DNA of 64,000 nucleotides from Micractinium sp. NFX-FRZ (lineage: Eukaryota; Chlorophyta; Trebouxiophyceae; Chlorellales; Chlorellaceae): positions 1 to 64,000 of the forward strand of contig JAPTJF010000293.1 in the NCBI GenBank assembly GCA_029339195.1. Reading direction: 5' to 3'. The notes beneath the pieces are model-generated. The model had not been told where the DNA came from. It saw only the letters and a program-made list of their open reading frames with translations, and did no database searches. Position 1 is the stretch's first letter, and each line of letters opens with the position of its first letter. Positions 34,314 through 44,822 of the stretch are shown here, one piece after another. The translations under genes were made by a program, and so were the position numbers.

Positions 34314-37300
34314 ATGGTCGGAGGCTCCCCCAGTGCCAGAAGCCAGCCCACTTCCCACCTGAAGCGGAGGGTGGGCAAGTACCTGCTGGGGCGCACCATC
34401 GGCGAGGTAGGGCTACCGCGCCTGCGGCCCCTGCCCGCACTGCCGCCGCTGGCGGCGCAGGCGCCGCACCCCTGCCGCCGCTCACTCTGCGACTCTCCCC
34501 CACGCAGTAGCCAACGCCACGCTCCACTATGTACTGTGGCACATTGTTATTAGCGCGCCGCACACTACACTGCCGTACCTGTGCCAATTGCAGGGCACCT
34601 ACGCCAAGGTCAAGTACGGTCAGCATGCGGAGACGGGTGCTGCCGTGGCGGTCAAGGTGCTGGATAAAGAGGCGCTGGTGCGCAGCGGCATGGTGGAGCA
34701 GATCAAGCGGGAGATTACCATCCTGAAGCAGGTGAACGTGCTTCGTGCTTGTAGGCGCTTGTGGGTGCTGCCGTGCGGGTGGGCGTGGGCGGCGACGGTG
34801 GTTGGTCGGTTGCGGCTGGTCGATGGCAACATGTAGGGGACGTGTGATGTCTCTCCCTGCTCACTCGTGCTGCGCCGCCACCCGCAAATCTCTCCCGCAG
34901 ATCCGGCACCCGCACATCGTCAACTTGCTAGAGGTCATGTCCAGCCGTGACAAGATCTTTATGGTGCTTGAGCTGGTGACTGGCGGGGAACTGTTTGACA
35001 AAATCGTGGCAGAGGGGCCGATGAAGGTATGCGGGCAGACGAGCCTGTGTTGTGTTCAAAATGGTTTGGGAAGGGCTGAGACCAGCGCGGGGCCTGGGTT
35101 GACAGGAGTGTGGCTGGTGGGCCGCATGAAGGCGTGCCCGTGAAGAAACGGCGGGGCGGTGGTTTGCTGGGGATGCTGGTTGCTTGGGCATGCACATGTG
35201 CCAGTGTGCTGTATGCAGTGCAGTGGTTGGTGCATCCTCGGTGCTGTCCCCGCACGAGCACCGCGCGTGTGACGCGTGTTCGGCAAGCTGTTCGGATGCA
35301 GTAGTGCAGGGGAAACCAGCTGCGTGCCCCCGAATTCGTGTGTGCACCGCACCCATTGTGTGTGCCGCAGGAGCACCATGCGCGCCGCGTGTTCAGCCAG
35401 CTGCTGGATGCTGTGGGGTACTGCCACCAGCGGGGGGTGTACCATCGCGACCTGAAGCCCGAAAACGTGCTGCTCAGCTCAAGTGCGTGCTGCTGCGCCT
35501 GCTGTGCCTGCTGTGCCTGCTGTATATGTCGCATGCCTGCGTGATGCGCATCTTTGTGCCGTGCACGCGTTCTGCTCAGCTCAAGTGTGTGCTCGTCCGC
35601 TCCCGCTGAGCATGCTGCTGCCGCTGCCAGGCTGCCCCGCTGTGCTGCAGCCTGCATTGCCACGCTGGCTTGGGCACAGCACCCGCACCTGCCGGCCTTC
35701 TTGCTGCCGCGCCCACCCCACCACCGCTCCTGTGTTGTTCACATCCTGCACATGTCACCCCGCCTGCCGCCCGTCTGCCTTCCCCTCCAACCTTGCCAGA
35801 TGGGGCGGTCAAGCTCTCTGACTTTGGTCTGGGCGTGCTGCCAAACCCCAGCAACCCAGACAACATTCTGCGCACCACCTGCGGCACGCCAAACTATGTG
35901 GCACCAGAGGCAAGCCTTGTTTTGGTTGCTCAATCACTAGCTGTATTGGTAGCCGCGTGTTGGGCGACACTTAAGGCTGTTGGGGGGGCGGGCTGGGCTG
36001 TGGCTGGGTGATGGCGCCGGTGTGGCTTCCTGGGTGCCGGATCACCTGGCTGCCATGCCTCGGCTGCTCACTCTCATCCGCCGCCTGTGCAGGTTCTGGC
36101 CAAGAAGGGCTACCTGGGAGGCCCCGCTGACGTCTGGTCCATGGGTGAGCGTGCCCCAGCCCGCCTGCCTGCTAGCCCGCACCCGACCCTATGCCCCAGC
36201 CCGCCTGCCTGCTTGCCCACACCTGACCTTGTGCCCCATTTTGTGTGCCCCCAGCGCCTGCCGTCTCCCCTCCCAACCTGCCGCGTGACCCTACCCTTTA
36301 CCCTGGCTTACCCGCACACGCATTCACACAACCTCCGCCCCTCCACCCGCGTCCCCCCTCCTCCCTCAGGTGTTGTACTGTACGTCATGCTTGCCGGCTG
36401 CCTGCCGTTTGACGAGGACGATCTCGTAGCCCTGTTCCACAAGATCAGCGCCGCCTCTTACGAGGTGCCGCCCTGGCTGTCGGCGGACGCAGTGGCCTTG
36501 CTGGCAGCCATGCTCACACCAGACCCAGGGGCCCGGTGAGGCGGGCAAAATGGGTGGGCAGGCGGGCATGTAGGCGCATGTAGGTGCATGCTGCTTGCTG
36601 CTTGCTGGGTAGAAATTTGCGAGCGCGCTCCCCTTACACACTTGTATGTGGCAGCAAGGGGTGCATGATGTCCTGCAAGAGAAAGGCAGACCGACCGCTT
36701 TGCCTGGCTGACCCCTGCCTGCCTTCCAACCCGCGTGTACAGCACTGACCCGCTTGCCCGCCTGCCCCGGCCCCACACGACGCTGCCCTGCAGGGCCACA
36801 CTAGATCAGGTGTGGCAGCACCCCTGGATGCGCAGCGGCCTAGCGCGGCGCAGCGTGGTCAGCATGGCGCAGCAGGCGCAGCATGAGTCAGGATCAATAA
36901 CAGAGGTGGGCACAGCGTGCGCAGCCGTGCAGCTTGCGGGCTGGGGGCTGCCCCGCCGTGAACCAGGCTGTGCGGGATTCAAGGAAGAAGCAGCGCAGGT
37001 GGCTACCGCTGATGGCGCTCACCCACCTGGGCTGCCCTTGCTGCTGCTCTCCCTTCTTGGCGGGTGGCTGCTGCTCTCCCTTTGGGTGCAGGAGGAAGCC
37101 GCCCTCAAATCTGCTGGCACCGTTCCTTGTCCCCTGTGCCAAGAACACCAAGCCATGTGTGTGTGTGTGTGTGTTACCGCCTGTTGCTGCCTTGGTGCAG
37201 GATGCTGAGGATGCGTTTGGGGAGACGGTGCAGCCCGAGGCGATCCAGCGGGCGTACCAAAGCGACACCAAGGCAAGCTGCGTGGCTGTATGCCTTGCAG

Positions 37301-40300
37301 AGGGGCACGAGCACGCCTGCAGCGGCGGCGCTGCTGTACAGCTTGCGGCCGAGGGGGGGGCCGCTGCTGCCTGGCCCCGCCGTGCTTAGCTCAGCCAGCC
37401 AGTTTGTAATACAGCGTGCCTTATGTGCCGCTGCTCCCTGCTCCTGTCCTACTTCCGACCCCGGCCCGCCCCGCCTGCCTCTTCCGCCCCTGCCTCTTTC
37501 GCGCTCCTGCAGGCCCGCCTGTCACTGTCGCCCGCAGCCTCCCGCAAGGTCAATGCGTTCGAGCTGATCAAGTCTGGCCTAGACATCTCTGCCCTGTTTG
37601 AGGCGCGTGATGACGTGGTCACTCGGCGCACCCGCTTCTCGAGCAAAGCCTCGGCTGACACGATTCTGGGGAGCATCGAGAACGCGGCGGTGGCGGTGGG
37701 GGGGCGCGTGGCGCGGCAGGAGAACGGAAGGTGGGGGTGGGGGCCGGGGAGGGCAGCCACGGGGCGGGGCGGCATGGGTGGCTGCCTGCCGGCACAGGGG
37801 CAGCTCGTCTGGCTGGACTTGGCATGCACATGCGCTGGGCGTTTTGGGCCCTCGCTGGTGCCTCCCCTGCTCCACACTCATTCACACACACACATTCCTT
37901 TCGGCACGGGTTGCCCTGCAGGTTGCGCCTGTACATCCCCAACCCAAAGGGAACCATGCAGGTACAGCTGGCAGCCAGCAGGGCAGCCTGCATCTGCCTG
38001 CAGCTGGCCAGGCAGCAGGGCAGCGCCAGCAGCGGGGGTGCAGCACGGCCCCAGGGCTGGCCTTCCTGCCTTTCTGCCCTCCCCGCTGCCTCTTCTCCTT
38101 TCCTTCTTGGTTCGGGAGCTTGACCACCTCCATGCCTCGTGGCCCTTACTGCATATTATATAACTCTGCAAGTCTCTGCATCCCCATATAGCAATCCAGG
38201 GATATTCACACCTCAACCCCTCATGCACGCAGGTGCTGGTGGAGCTGTTTGAGGTGCTGCCGGGCACACACATGGTGGACCTGCAGAAGGTGCAGGGCAA
38301 CACAGGTGCAGAGCGGGGGCGGGGGCAGGGCGGGCGGCCGGGAGGGGGGTGGGGCAGGCAGGGTGGGGTGACGGTGGCGCACTGTGTGCGGACGACCGGT
38401 ACTCTGCTGTGCTGTGCCGTGCTCTGCTCTGCTCGGCTCTCATCGAGTATGCCACACCCTCTTCGGTTGTAACCCTGCCCTGTCCCACTGTTGTTCTTGT
38501 TGTGCACTTGAGTTTCACAATCTCGTCGCTTGCACTCCCGCCCTTTCTCTTCATTCGTGCAGTTGAGTTCCACAAGTGGTACGCCGACCTCACACACGCG
38601 CTCAGCAGCCTGATCAGCAAGCGGCAGCCGGGGCTGGGAGAGCACGGGGCACGCGGCGTGGCGGCGCGGCGGCGCGAGGGCGTGGCAGACGGCAAGCTTC
38701 GCACCAACGCCTTTGAGCTCATTGCCCGCTCATTCAACGTGAGTGCCAAGCACCTGTGCTGTGCTGCGCTGCACACAAAAGCGGCTCGGTTTATCACCCG
38801 TCCATGCAATGTTGACATCAGTACTGCTCTGTGCGGTGTTGCCCCGCGCTGTGCATGCCAGCCTGGCAGTGACGTGCACCGAGAGAGTGCTAGCGTCCCA
38901 GTCCGCCTCCCTCTGCTGCATCTCTTGCTCTGCCTGCTCCTGCCACCCACTCTGCCCCGCCCCGCCCCACCCCTGCCCTGCCAAGCCAGCCACCCAGCCA
39001 TCCAGCCCTCACATCCCTCCAACACTGCCTCCCACGCTCCCCCCCCCCCCCCCACCCCACAGATTGGCGACCTGTTTGAGGAGGAGCAGGCGACGTCGCG
39101 GCATGTGCAGTTCAGCAGCCGGCGGTCCCCTCCAGAGATCTTGTCGGCCCTGCAGGCAGCCGCAGTGGACATGGGGGGCAGCGCGGTGCAGAGGGGAGAC
39201 AAGAGGTGAGGGAGCGGGCGGGGCGGACCCTGGAGATGGGCACCCGCCACTGTGCCCACCGTCACTCTCTGTTGGCGACGCCTCCCATGCACGGCTGGCA
39301 GCTGGCAGGGGCCCCTGGCTTGGTGCCCAGCTGGTTTCCGCAAGCTGCTGGTTTCCACAAGCTGCGCCATCTGTCTATGACGCTCTTTAACGTCTTTCGT
39401 TCTTCGTGTTTATCTCTTCCCGTACTCCCCCCCCCCCGGCAGGTCGCTTCTGACTGTGCCTGTGGGCGCCGGGCGCAGCCTGAAGCTTCTGGCCCACCTG
39501 TTCGAGGTCCTTCCAGGCGTGCATGTGTGCCAGATCGAGAAGGTGGCAGGTGGGCTCGATCGGACCTAGGACCCCGCCTGCTGCCTGCCTGCCTGCCGGC
39601 CGGCTGATCTCAGAAACATAATGCAGCAGGTGAGTGTTGTGTTGTTGCATCCATCAGTTCTAGATGCCCTTCAAAGCCCAGCTGGGCTTTATATGCTGTG
39701 TGTAAAGTGGAGCCTGTCCACGCCCCACGCTGTGCAGGCAGCAGCATGGACTTCATGCGCTGCTACACCAAGCTGGCGGGGCGGCTTCAGCCCGTGATGA
39801 TGAAAGCAAGCGCCTTCCCCATTGCCAAGCACCCTCGCCAGTTGCTGGCGGCAACCGCGTCGATGGACGAAGCTCAGGTGGGGCGACGGCGGGCTGGGGC
39901 ACTTCTATGGAGAGCTGTGGCTTGTGGCGGTGCTGCTGCGGCCTGGGTGTCCAGTGGGTCTAAACTCATCGACATTGTTGCATGCAGGCCCGCGCCAGCA
40001 TGGAGCGTGCAAAGCGGCCCTGCACATTTGGTCCTTTCGTGCATCAGTATCTGCCACGCCACTACCCATGCAGGCCCACGCCATCATGGAGCTTCTACAC
40101 CGCGCTGCGCATCGGACCTATGCGTGATTACTTTGTTCAGAAAATCCTCACATGTTTGTACTTCATCATGACATGCAGGCCCTTCCCATCATGGAGCTTC
40201 CAGAGCCGCCCGTCCCATACTGCACAGATGTCATCCGTGCCTGTAATCAGCACCAACACCTGCCACGTCACGTCCCATGCAGGCCCGCGCCATCATGGAG

Positions 40301-40735
40301 CTCCCAGAACCCCCCAGCTCCTCTGTTAGTGAGGCAGGGGAGGGCAGCCTGGTCGGCGGCACGAGCACAGGGTCGCTGCCGCACGCCTTTGCCGGCCCCG
40401 GCATGCTGCGCGTGGGCGGCGGCGGCAACCGGCTGTCCCAGGGGTCTCTGGGGAGCGTGCCAGAAGACATGGCAGAGGGGCGGTATGCACGCAGCGACAG
40501 CCTGGCAAGTAGCAGCCCGCCGGCGGGCAGCAGCCCGGTGGCAGGGGCCAGTCCCAGGGCCTTTGCGCCCATGCCGACGCTAGAGGAAGCGGGCGCCTTG
40601 CCCTTTGTGGAACCAGCAGCAGCAGCAGCAGCAGCAGATCACATCGAGCCGCAGCAGGAGCAGCAGGAGCAGCAGGAGCTTGGCACCGAGGCAGCACAAA
40701 TATCAGCACCCGGCAGCTCGCCAGTCACCAGCTAA
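34314..40735 (+). CDS. CBL-interacting protein kinase (CIPK/SnRK3) with duplicated regulatory region
   Basis: Seventeen exons (34314-34406, 34594-34731, 34901-35026, 35371-35482, 35800-35909, 36093-36144, 36370-36535, 36794-36905, 37201-37272, 37513-37730, 37922-37961, 38233-38305, 38563-38738, 39063-39205, 39443-39549, 39738-39877, 40283-40735) join to 776 residues. The kinase domain (about 20-285) has Lys52, HRD Asp146, DFG Asp164, the [12 protein letters not shown] activation segment and HPWM. A NAF motif starts at 341, followed by the phosphatase-interaction region ending near 450. A second NAF motif starts at 486 and is followed by a second such region to about 610. The 150-residue C-terminus is Ser/Pro/Gln-rich. 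CIPKs are calcium-responsive kinases released from self-inhibition when CBL binds NAF. Typical CIPKs have one NAF and about 430-480 residues. Introns 5 and 9 have GC donors. The last exon has four candidate acceptors. Confidence 0.9.
35467..35593 (+). repeat. Duplicated exon 4 end/donor in the CIPK intron
   Basis: The 25 nt spanning the exon 4 end and donor (35467-35491) recur at 35569-35593 with 23 of 25 matches, including the core CTGCTCAGCTCAAGTG. Confidence 0.85.
39980..40307 (+). repeat. Four copies of an intron-end/exon-start unit in CIPK
   Basis: The junction motif CATGCAGGCCC...ATGGAGC occurs at about 39981, 40067, 40172 and 40277 (spacing 86, 105 and 105 bp). Upstream intron sequence is partly shared as well. 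Each copy offers a 3' splice site in the same register, and the last copy leads straight into the long final exon. Confidence 0.85.
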
Positions 40736-40918
40736 CACTGGGATGGGGCACTGCCCGCCCCGCCTTGCTGCCATTGTGAACACTGTATAGCCAGCGCAGA
40801 TCGGCACTTGGCAGCTCGCCAGTCGTGAGATCAGCGAACGCCCGGGGGCACCCACCCCGCTCACCTTGCCACTGCACACTCTTCTTGTACTCTTCTTTGC
40901 AGCGTGCTTTTGTACTCC

Positions 40919-40923
40919 TGTAA
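40919..40923 (+). terminator. Probable polyadenylation motif TGTAA
   Basis: This TGTAA lies 184 nt past the CIPK stop codon, in the 428-bp gap before the WDR82-like gene. Its position suits an algal 3' UTR. Confidence 0.5.
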
Positions 40924-41020
40924 CCACGCTGTTCCTTGCCATCTCAAGCAGGCAAATGTGGATGGGAAGGTTGTTGGCCGTCCGCACATCCACTGGAACT
41001 GCGGCACAGCGGCGGCGAGT

Positions 41021-41054
41021 GCGACATGTCGCGACACCAAGGCGCCATGGCGCC
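41021..41054. promoter_or_regulatory. Two perfect palindromes upstream of the WDR82-like gene
   Basis: GCGACATGTCGC (41021-41032) and GGCGCCATGGCGCC (41041-41054) are perfect 12- and 14-bp palindromes nine bp apart. They lie 110-143 bp before the start codon at 41164. Their closeness to the start suggests promoter or 5' UTR elements. Confidence 0.4.
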
Positions 41055-41163
41055 ACATGGCTCTTCGGCGCGCGTTGACACGCCGTGCTCTTCGAGCATC
41101 GGGATTCAGGCTTTGTAAGAAGCCTCCCTCAGCGGCTGAGCTGTAGAGAGGGAGCCGACTGCA

Positions 41164-44100
41164 ATGAAGCTCGACGTGAACGTGCTGCAGTCTTTTGCCC
41201 TGGGAAAAGTATTCAAGAACCAGGTGCGCTGTGTGAATGCGAAGTCTGCGCCATGCGATCGTCGCTGTGCAGGTGATGGCCCATCTCGCTCAAAGAGCTC
41301 TGCTCGCCGGACCAGGCTCAACGTGCTTCCTGAGGCGCACATGATTACCATGCAGAGGGCGCACTGCCGTGGAGGGTGCTAGCCGCCCACTGGACCGTCA
41401 CCGCTGCCTCCGTCACCGCTGCCTCCGACGCCTGCCACTGTGCTGTTGCCCGCCCGCTTGCAGGGAGACGATCCCACAGCTCGCATCAACTCCATCTCCT
41501 TCCACCGCACCGAGGACCTGCTGGTGTCCGCCTCAGATGACGACACAATCCGGCTCTACAACACGCAGACCGCGGTGGAGACAAAGTGCGCAGGCAACAA
41601 CGCTTGAACATCGCTTGCTCTGCTTTGCTGCCGCTGCTACGGCTGCTGTGCTGCTGCTGCTTCTCCTGTGCGAACCATTGTTGCATGAACCAACCAGATG
41701 ATCAGGCATTGGGCACAGTGCCGGCTGCTGCTGCTGCTGCTGCTGCTGCTGCCTCATGCCCACCTCCCGTGTGCCACTTGGCGCAGGACGCTGATGAGCA
41801 AGAAGTACGGGTGTGCCAACATCTCCTTCACTCACGACCCGTACTCAGTCATCGCCTCATCCAACAAGGCAAGTTTTCTGGTCGGAACATGCATCGCTGT
41901 GCCCTCCATATATATACCACACAGCAAAGCAGGCCAGCCAGCCGCAACCGCTGCGCGGCCCCCCAACACCTGCGCTCACTGCGGCCCCGCTTGCTTGCCT
42001 CTGAAATGAAGTGCAGGGCACCAAGTGTGCGCTGCAGTACCAACCGACCTCCACTCGCGCCCTGTCACAGTTTCCGGGATCATCGCTGACTGTCGTGTGC
42101 CCCTCTCGCTTGCCTGCAGGGCAGCGACTATGCCCTGCGCTACCACGACCTCTACGCCAACCGCTTCCTCCGCTACTTCCGCGGCCACACGGGGCGGGTG
42201 ACCACCCTCTCCATGTCCCCCCGCTCCGACGTGTTCCTCTCAGCAGCAGAGGACAAGCAGGTGCGTCGGGTCTCGTGGTGGTGGTGGTGTGTGCAAGATT
42301 TGGGAGGTGTGGGAAGGAATGGGTGTGGGGTTCGGCCGCCTGGCACCCAGCCCCGTTCGTCCCTGCCTTGCCTGGTGCCCGCAGGTTTGATTGTGGGGAC
42401 TGCGCGCCGCACCTGCCCCTGGCTTCTTTCCCCCTTCCCACAGTCTCCAGTGGTGTGGTTGTGACACAGCACGGTTTGCTCCTATGTTTGAATGTGCAGG
42501 TCCGCCTGTGGGACCTGCGCGTCAACGGCTGCCAGGCGCTGCTGCAGGCGCCGGGCCTGCCCACCACGGCGTTTGATGAGCAGGGGCTGGTCTTTGCTGT
42601 GGGGGCGGAGCGAGGAGTGGTGAAGCTGTATGATGCCCGCAACTGGTCGGCAGGCCCCTTCACCTCTTTCCCGGTGAGCAAGCAAGCATAGGGGGGCCTG
42701 GCCGGGCAGGTTGGCAACACAGGGCTGGGTGTAAGCAATAGCCTCACGCTGTGCCACACGCTGTGCCACACGCTGTGCCGCATGCTGTGCCCCACGCTGC
42801 GCAGGTGCCGGATGAGATCAACTCTGGCGCCCTGTTTGCCTACCTCAAGTTCTCCCTCGACGGCGCCCTGCTGCTGGCCGTGGCCGAGGGGCGCATCTAC
42901 GTGCTCGACTCGTTTGACGGCAAGCTGGTGCAGAAGGTGAGGCGGTTGATGATGATGAGGTGGTAATGCAGCCGGGCTGGTGGCGGAGGGGCGCACCTGC
43001 CTCCTGTGCCACCACTTGACTTGACTCCATCGATGGCAAGGTGGTGCAGAAGGTGAGGCACACTTCCCCAACTGCAAGAACTGTTGAGAGGGGGTGTTGC
43101 TGGGGCGGCTGGACGGCGGAGGGGCGCATCTGCTGGCTCGCCTCACATCATTGCAAGGTGGCTCAGGCGCTGCGACCCCAGGGTGGTGCCGATTCCTTGA
43201 GGACGCGTGTGCCCGTGTGTGGCTGGGCAACCCTGAGAGCCTGCATGCCCCGCTGTTTGCACGCTTCACATCCCCTCTGGGTGCCCCTCCTCCTCCCCTC
43301 TGCTGCAGATTGTCAACCCCGGCGTGGGAGAAGGCGGGCAGGCACTGGAGGCCTGCCTCACACCAGATGCCCACTTTGTGCTGTCTGGGAGCCCCGACTG
43401 CTCCATCCGTGCCTGGAGCGTGTCCACGGGCGCTGAGGTGGCGTGCTGGTCGGGCCACGCGGGCGTGCCGACGTGCCTCAAGGTGCGAGGGGCTGGGCGG
43501 CGGCAGCTGGCTGCGAGGCTTGCTCATGTGCGGTGGAGTGTGCTGTGCTGTGCTGCGCTGCGCTGTGCTCGCCGCTTGCTGCAGGCAGCCAGCCCTGGCG
43601 TATGCCTGCCCCCATCTGTGTCACAGCGCTGCTTCCCGCCCAGGGGAACGTCCCCACCTGCCGCCTGCCTGCCCGACATCCCACCCTTTGGTGCCCATCT
43701 CTTTGCCCCGTCGTGCAGTTCTCCCCTCGCAAGCTGCTGGTGGCCTCAGCCTGCAGCGCACTGGGCTTCTGGATCCCAGACATCGCGCGCCTGCAGCAGC
43801 AGCAGGTGGTGGCGGCAGCGGGAGCGGGGCTGGGAGCAGCACAGCACCCAGCTCAGATGGCGGCACCCATGCAGCAGCATCAGCAGCAGCAGTACCCGCC
43901 ACAGCAGCAACAGCAGTACCCTCCACAGCACCCTCAGCAGCTGCCGCCGTGGGAGCAGCAGCAGCAGCAGCAGCCGTACCCGCAGCAGCAGCAGTACCCT
44001 CAGCAGCAGCAGCAGCAGCCACCGCCATACCAGCAGCAGCCACCGCAGCAAATGCCCTGGCAGCATCAGCAGCAGCAGCAGCAGCAACTCCCGTCTGGCC

Positions 44101-44165
44101 CGCCCATGTTCAATCACCAGGGCCCGCCTCCGCACCAGCAGCAGCCGCGCAACTGGGGCCATTAA
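41164..44165 (+). CDS. WD40 protein of the WDR82/Swd2 family (COMPASS subunit-like)
   Basis: Eight exons (41164-41223, 41464-41585, 41787-41868, 42120-42260, 42500-42673, 42805-42936, 43309-43482, 43719-44165) join to 443 residues. WD repeats run from about residue 20 to 315. Landmarks are VSASDDDTIRLYN, SKKYG, HDLYANRFLRYFRGHTGRV, FLSAAEDKQVRLWDLR, and LDSFDGK. WDR82/Swd2 is a subunit of SET1/COMPASS histone H3K4 methyltransferase complexes and also of 3'-end processing and phosphatase complexes, so a nuclear role is expected. The family is normally about 310-330 residues. Here a C-terminal extension of about 120 residues is rich in Gln, Pro and Tyr. Intron 3 has a GC donor (AAG|GCAAGT). Intron 6 holds decayed copies of the end of exon 6. 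Confidence 0.88.
42878..43165 (+). repeat. Decayed triplication of an exon 6 end in the WDR82-like gene
   Basis: The end of exon 6 with its donor (about 42880-42944) recurs at about 42976-43058, sharing GTGGTGCAGAAGGTGAGGC-like sequence and GCGGAGGGGCGCA. A more degraded copy lies at about 43115-43165. Both extra copies are in intron 6. Confidence 0.75.
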
Positions 44166-44822
44166 ACCATGTGAATTGAAGACAAGTAAACACATACAAC
44201 AGCTGGCATGCCCCCACATCTGCGGTGTAGCCCCTTTTATCAATCTACTTGTAAGCAGTACAGTTCACGCACAGCAGGCGCGGGTTATGCCAGTATGCCT
44301 ATACTAGGGCTGACGCGTGGGCGACCCCTTTGGTCGGGGGGCCGCAGTTGTGGTGGACGAGATGCGTTTGAAAGGGGACCCAACTTTCTATCCACATTCG
44401 AGCTTCAGATGCCTGTATCAGTGGTGGTTTTGTGAGCATGGACAGTGCGAGTGGTGGGTGTGTTGAATTCGGTGGTGTCTACCCCAGTTGGGGCGCTCGC
44501 CGCCAGCCTGCGGCGGCAGGACCGTTCCCCAACGGCCCGTGCCTCCCTTGGGCGCCCACACGCCTGCCCCTGCCCCTGGCGTCTGCTCCCCCCATTGCTC
44601 CGAGGAAACACACTTAGACATTCTGGCCCAGGGAAGCTGCCTGCCTTGTGGCCCACATGCCGGCGCATTCCCGGCATGCGCTGACGCCACGCTGGGCCGC
44701 CAGCGGGCACGCTGGAAACCCACAACTCCACCACTCTGCCGCGCCCCCACCACTCTACCCGCGTTTCACACGCCCCCCATGAACCCTAGGCTGGCCAGCT
44801 AAACATACACGCCTCCCTCGCG
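44166..44822. other. Intergenic region between the WDR82-like and PPR genes
   Basis: This 657 bp should hold the 3' UTR of the upstream gene and the promoter of the PPR gene. No gene is supportable. Confidence 0.5.
44250..44254 (+). terminator. Probable polyadenylation motif TGTAA
   Basis: TGTAA lies 85 nt past the stop codon of the WDR82-like gene. Confidence 0.5.

Noticed and set aside
30810..44350. Apparent similarity among CTATAC-containing G-rich segments near 30815, 31600 (reverse) and 44300
   Set aside because: Only short motifs match; I could not extend an alignment enough to call a repeat family.
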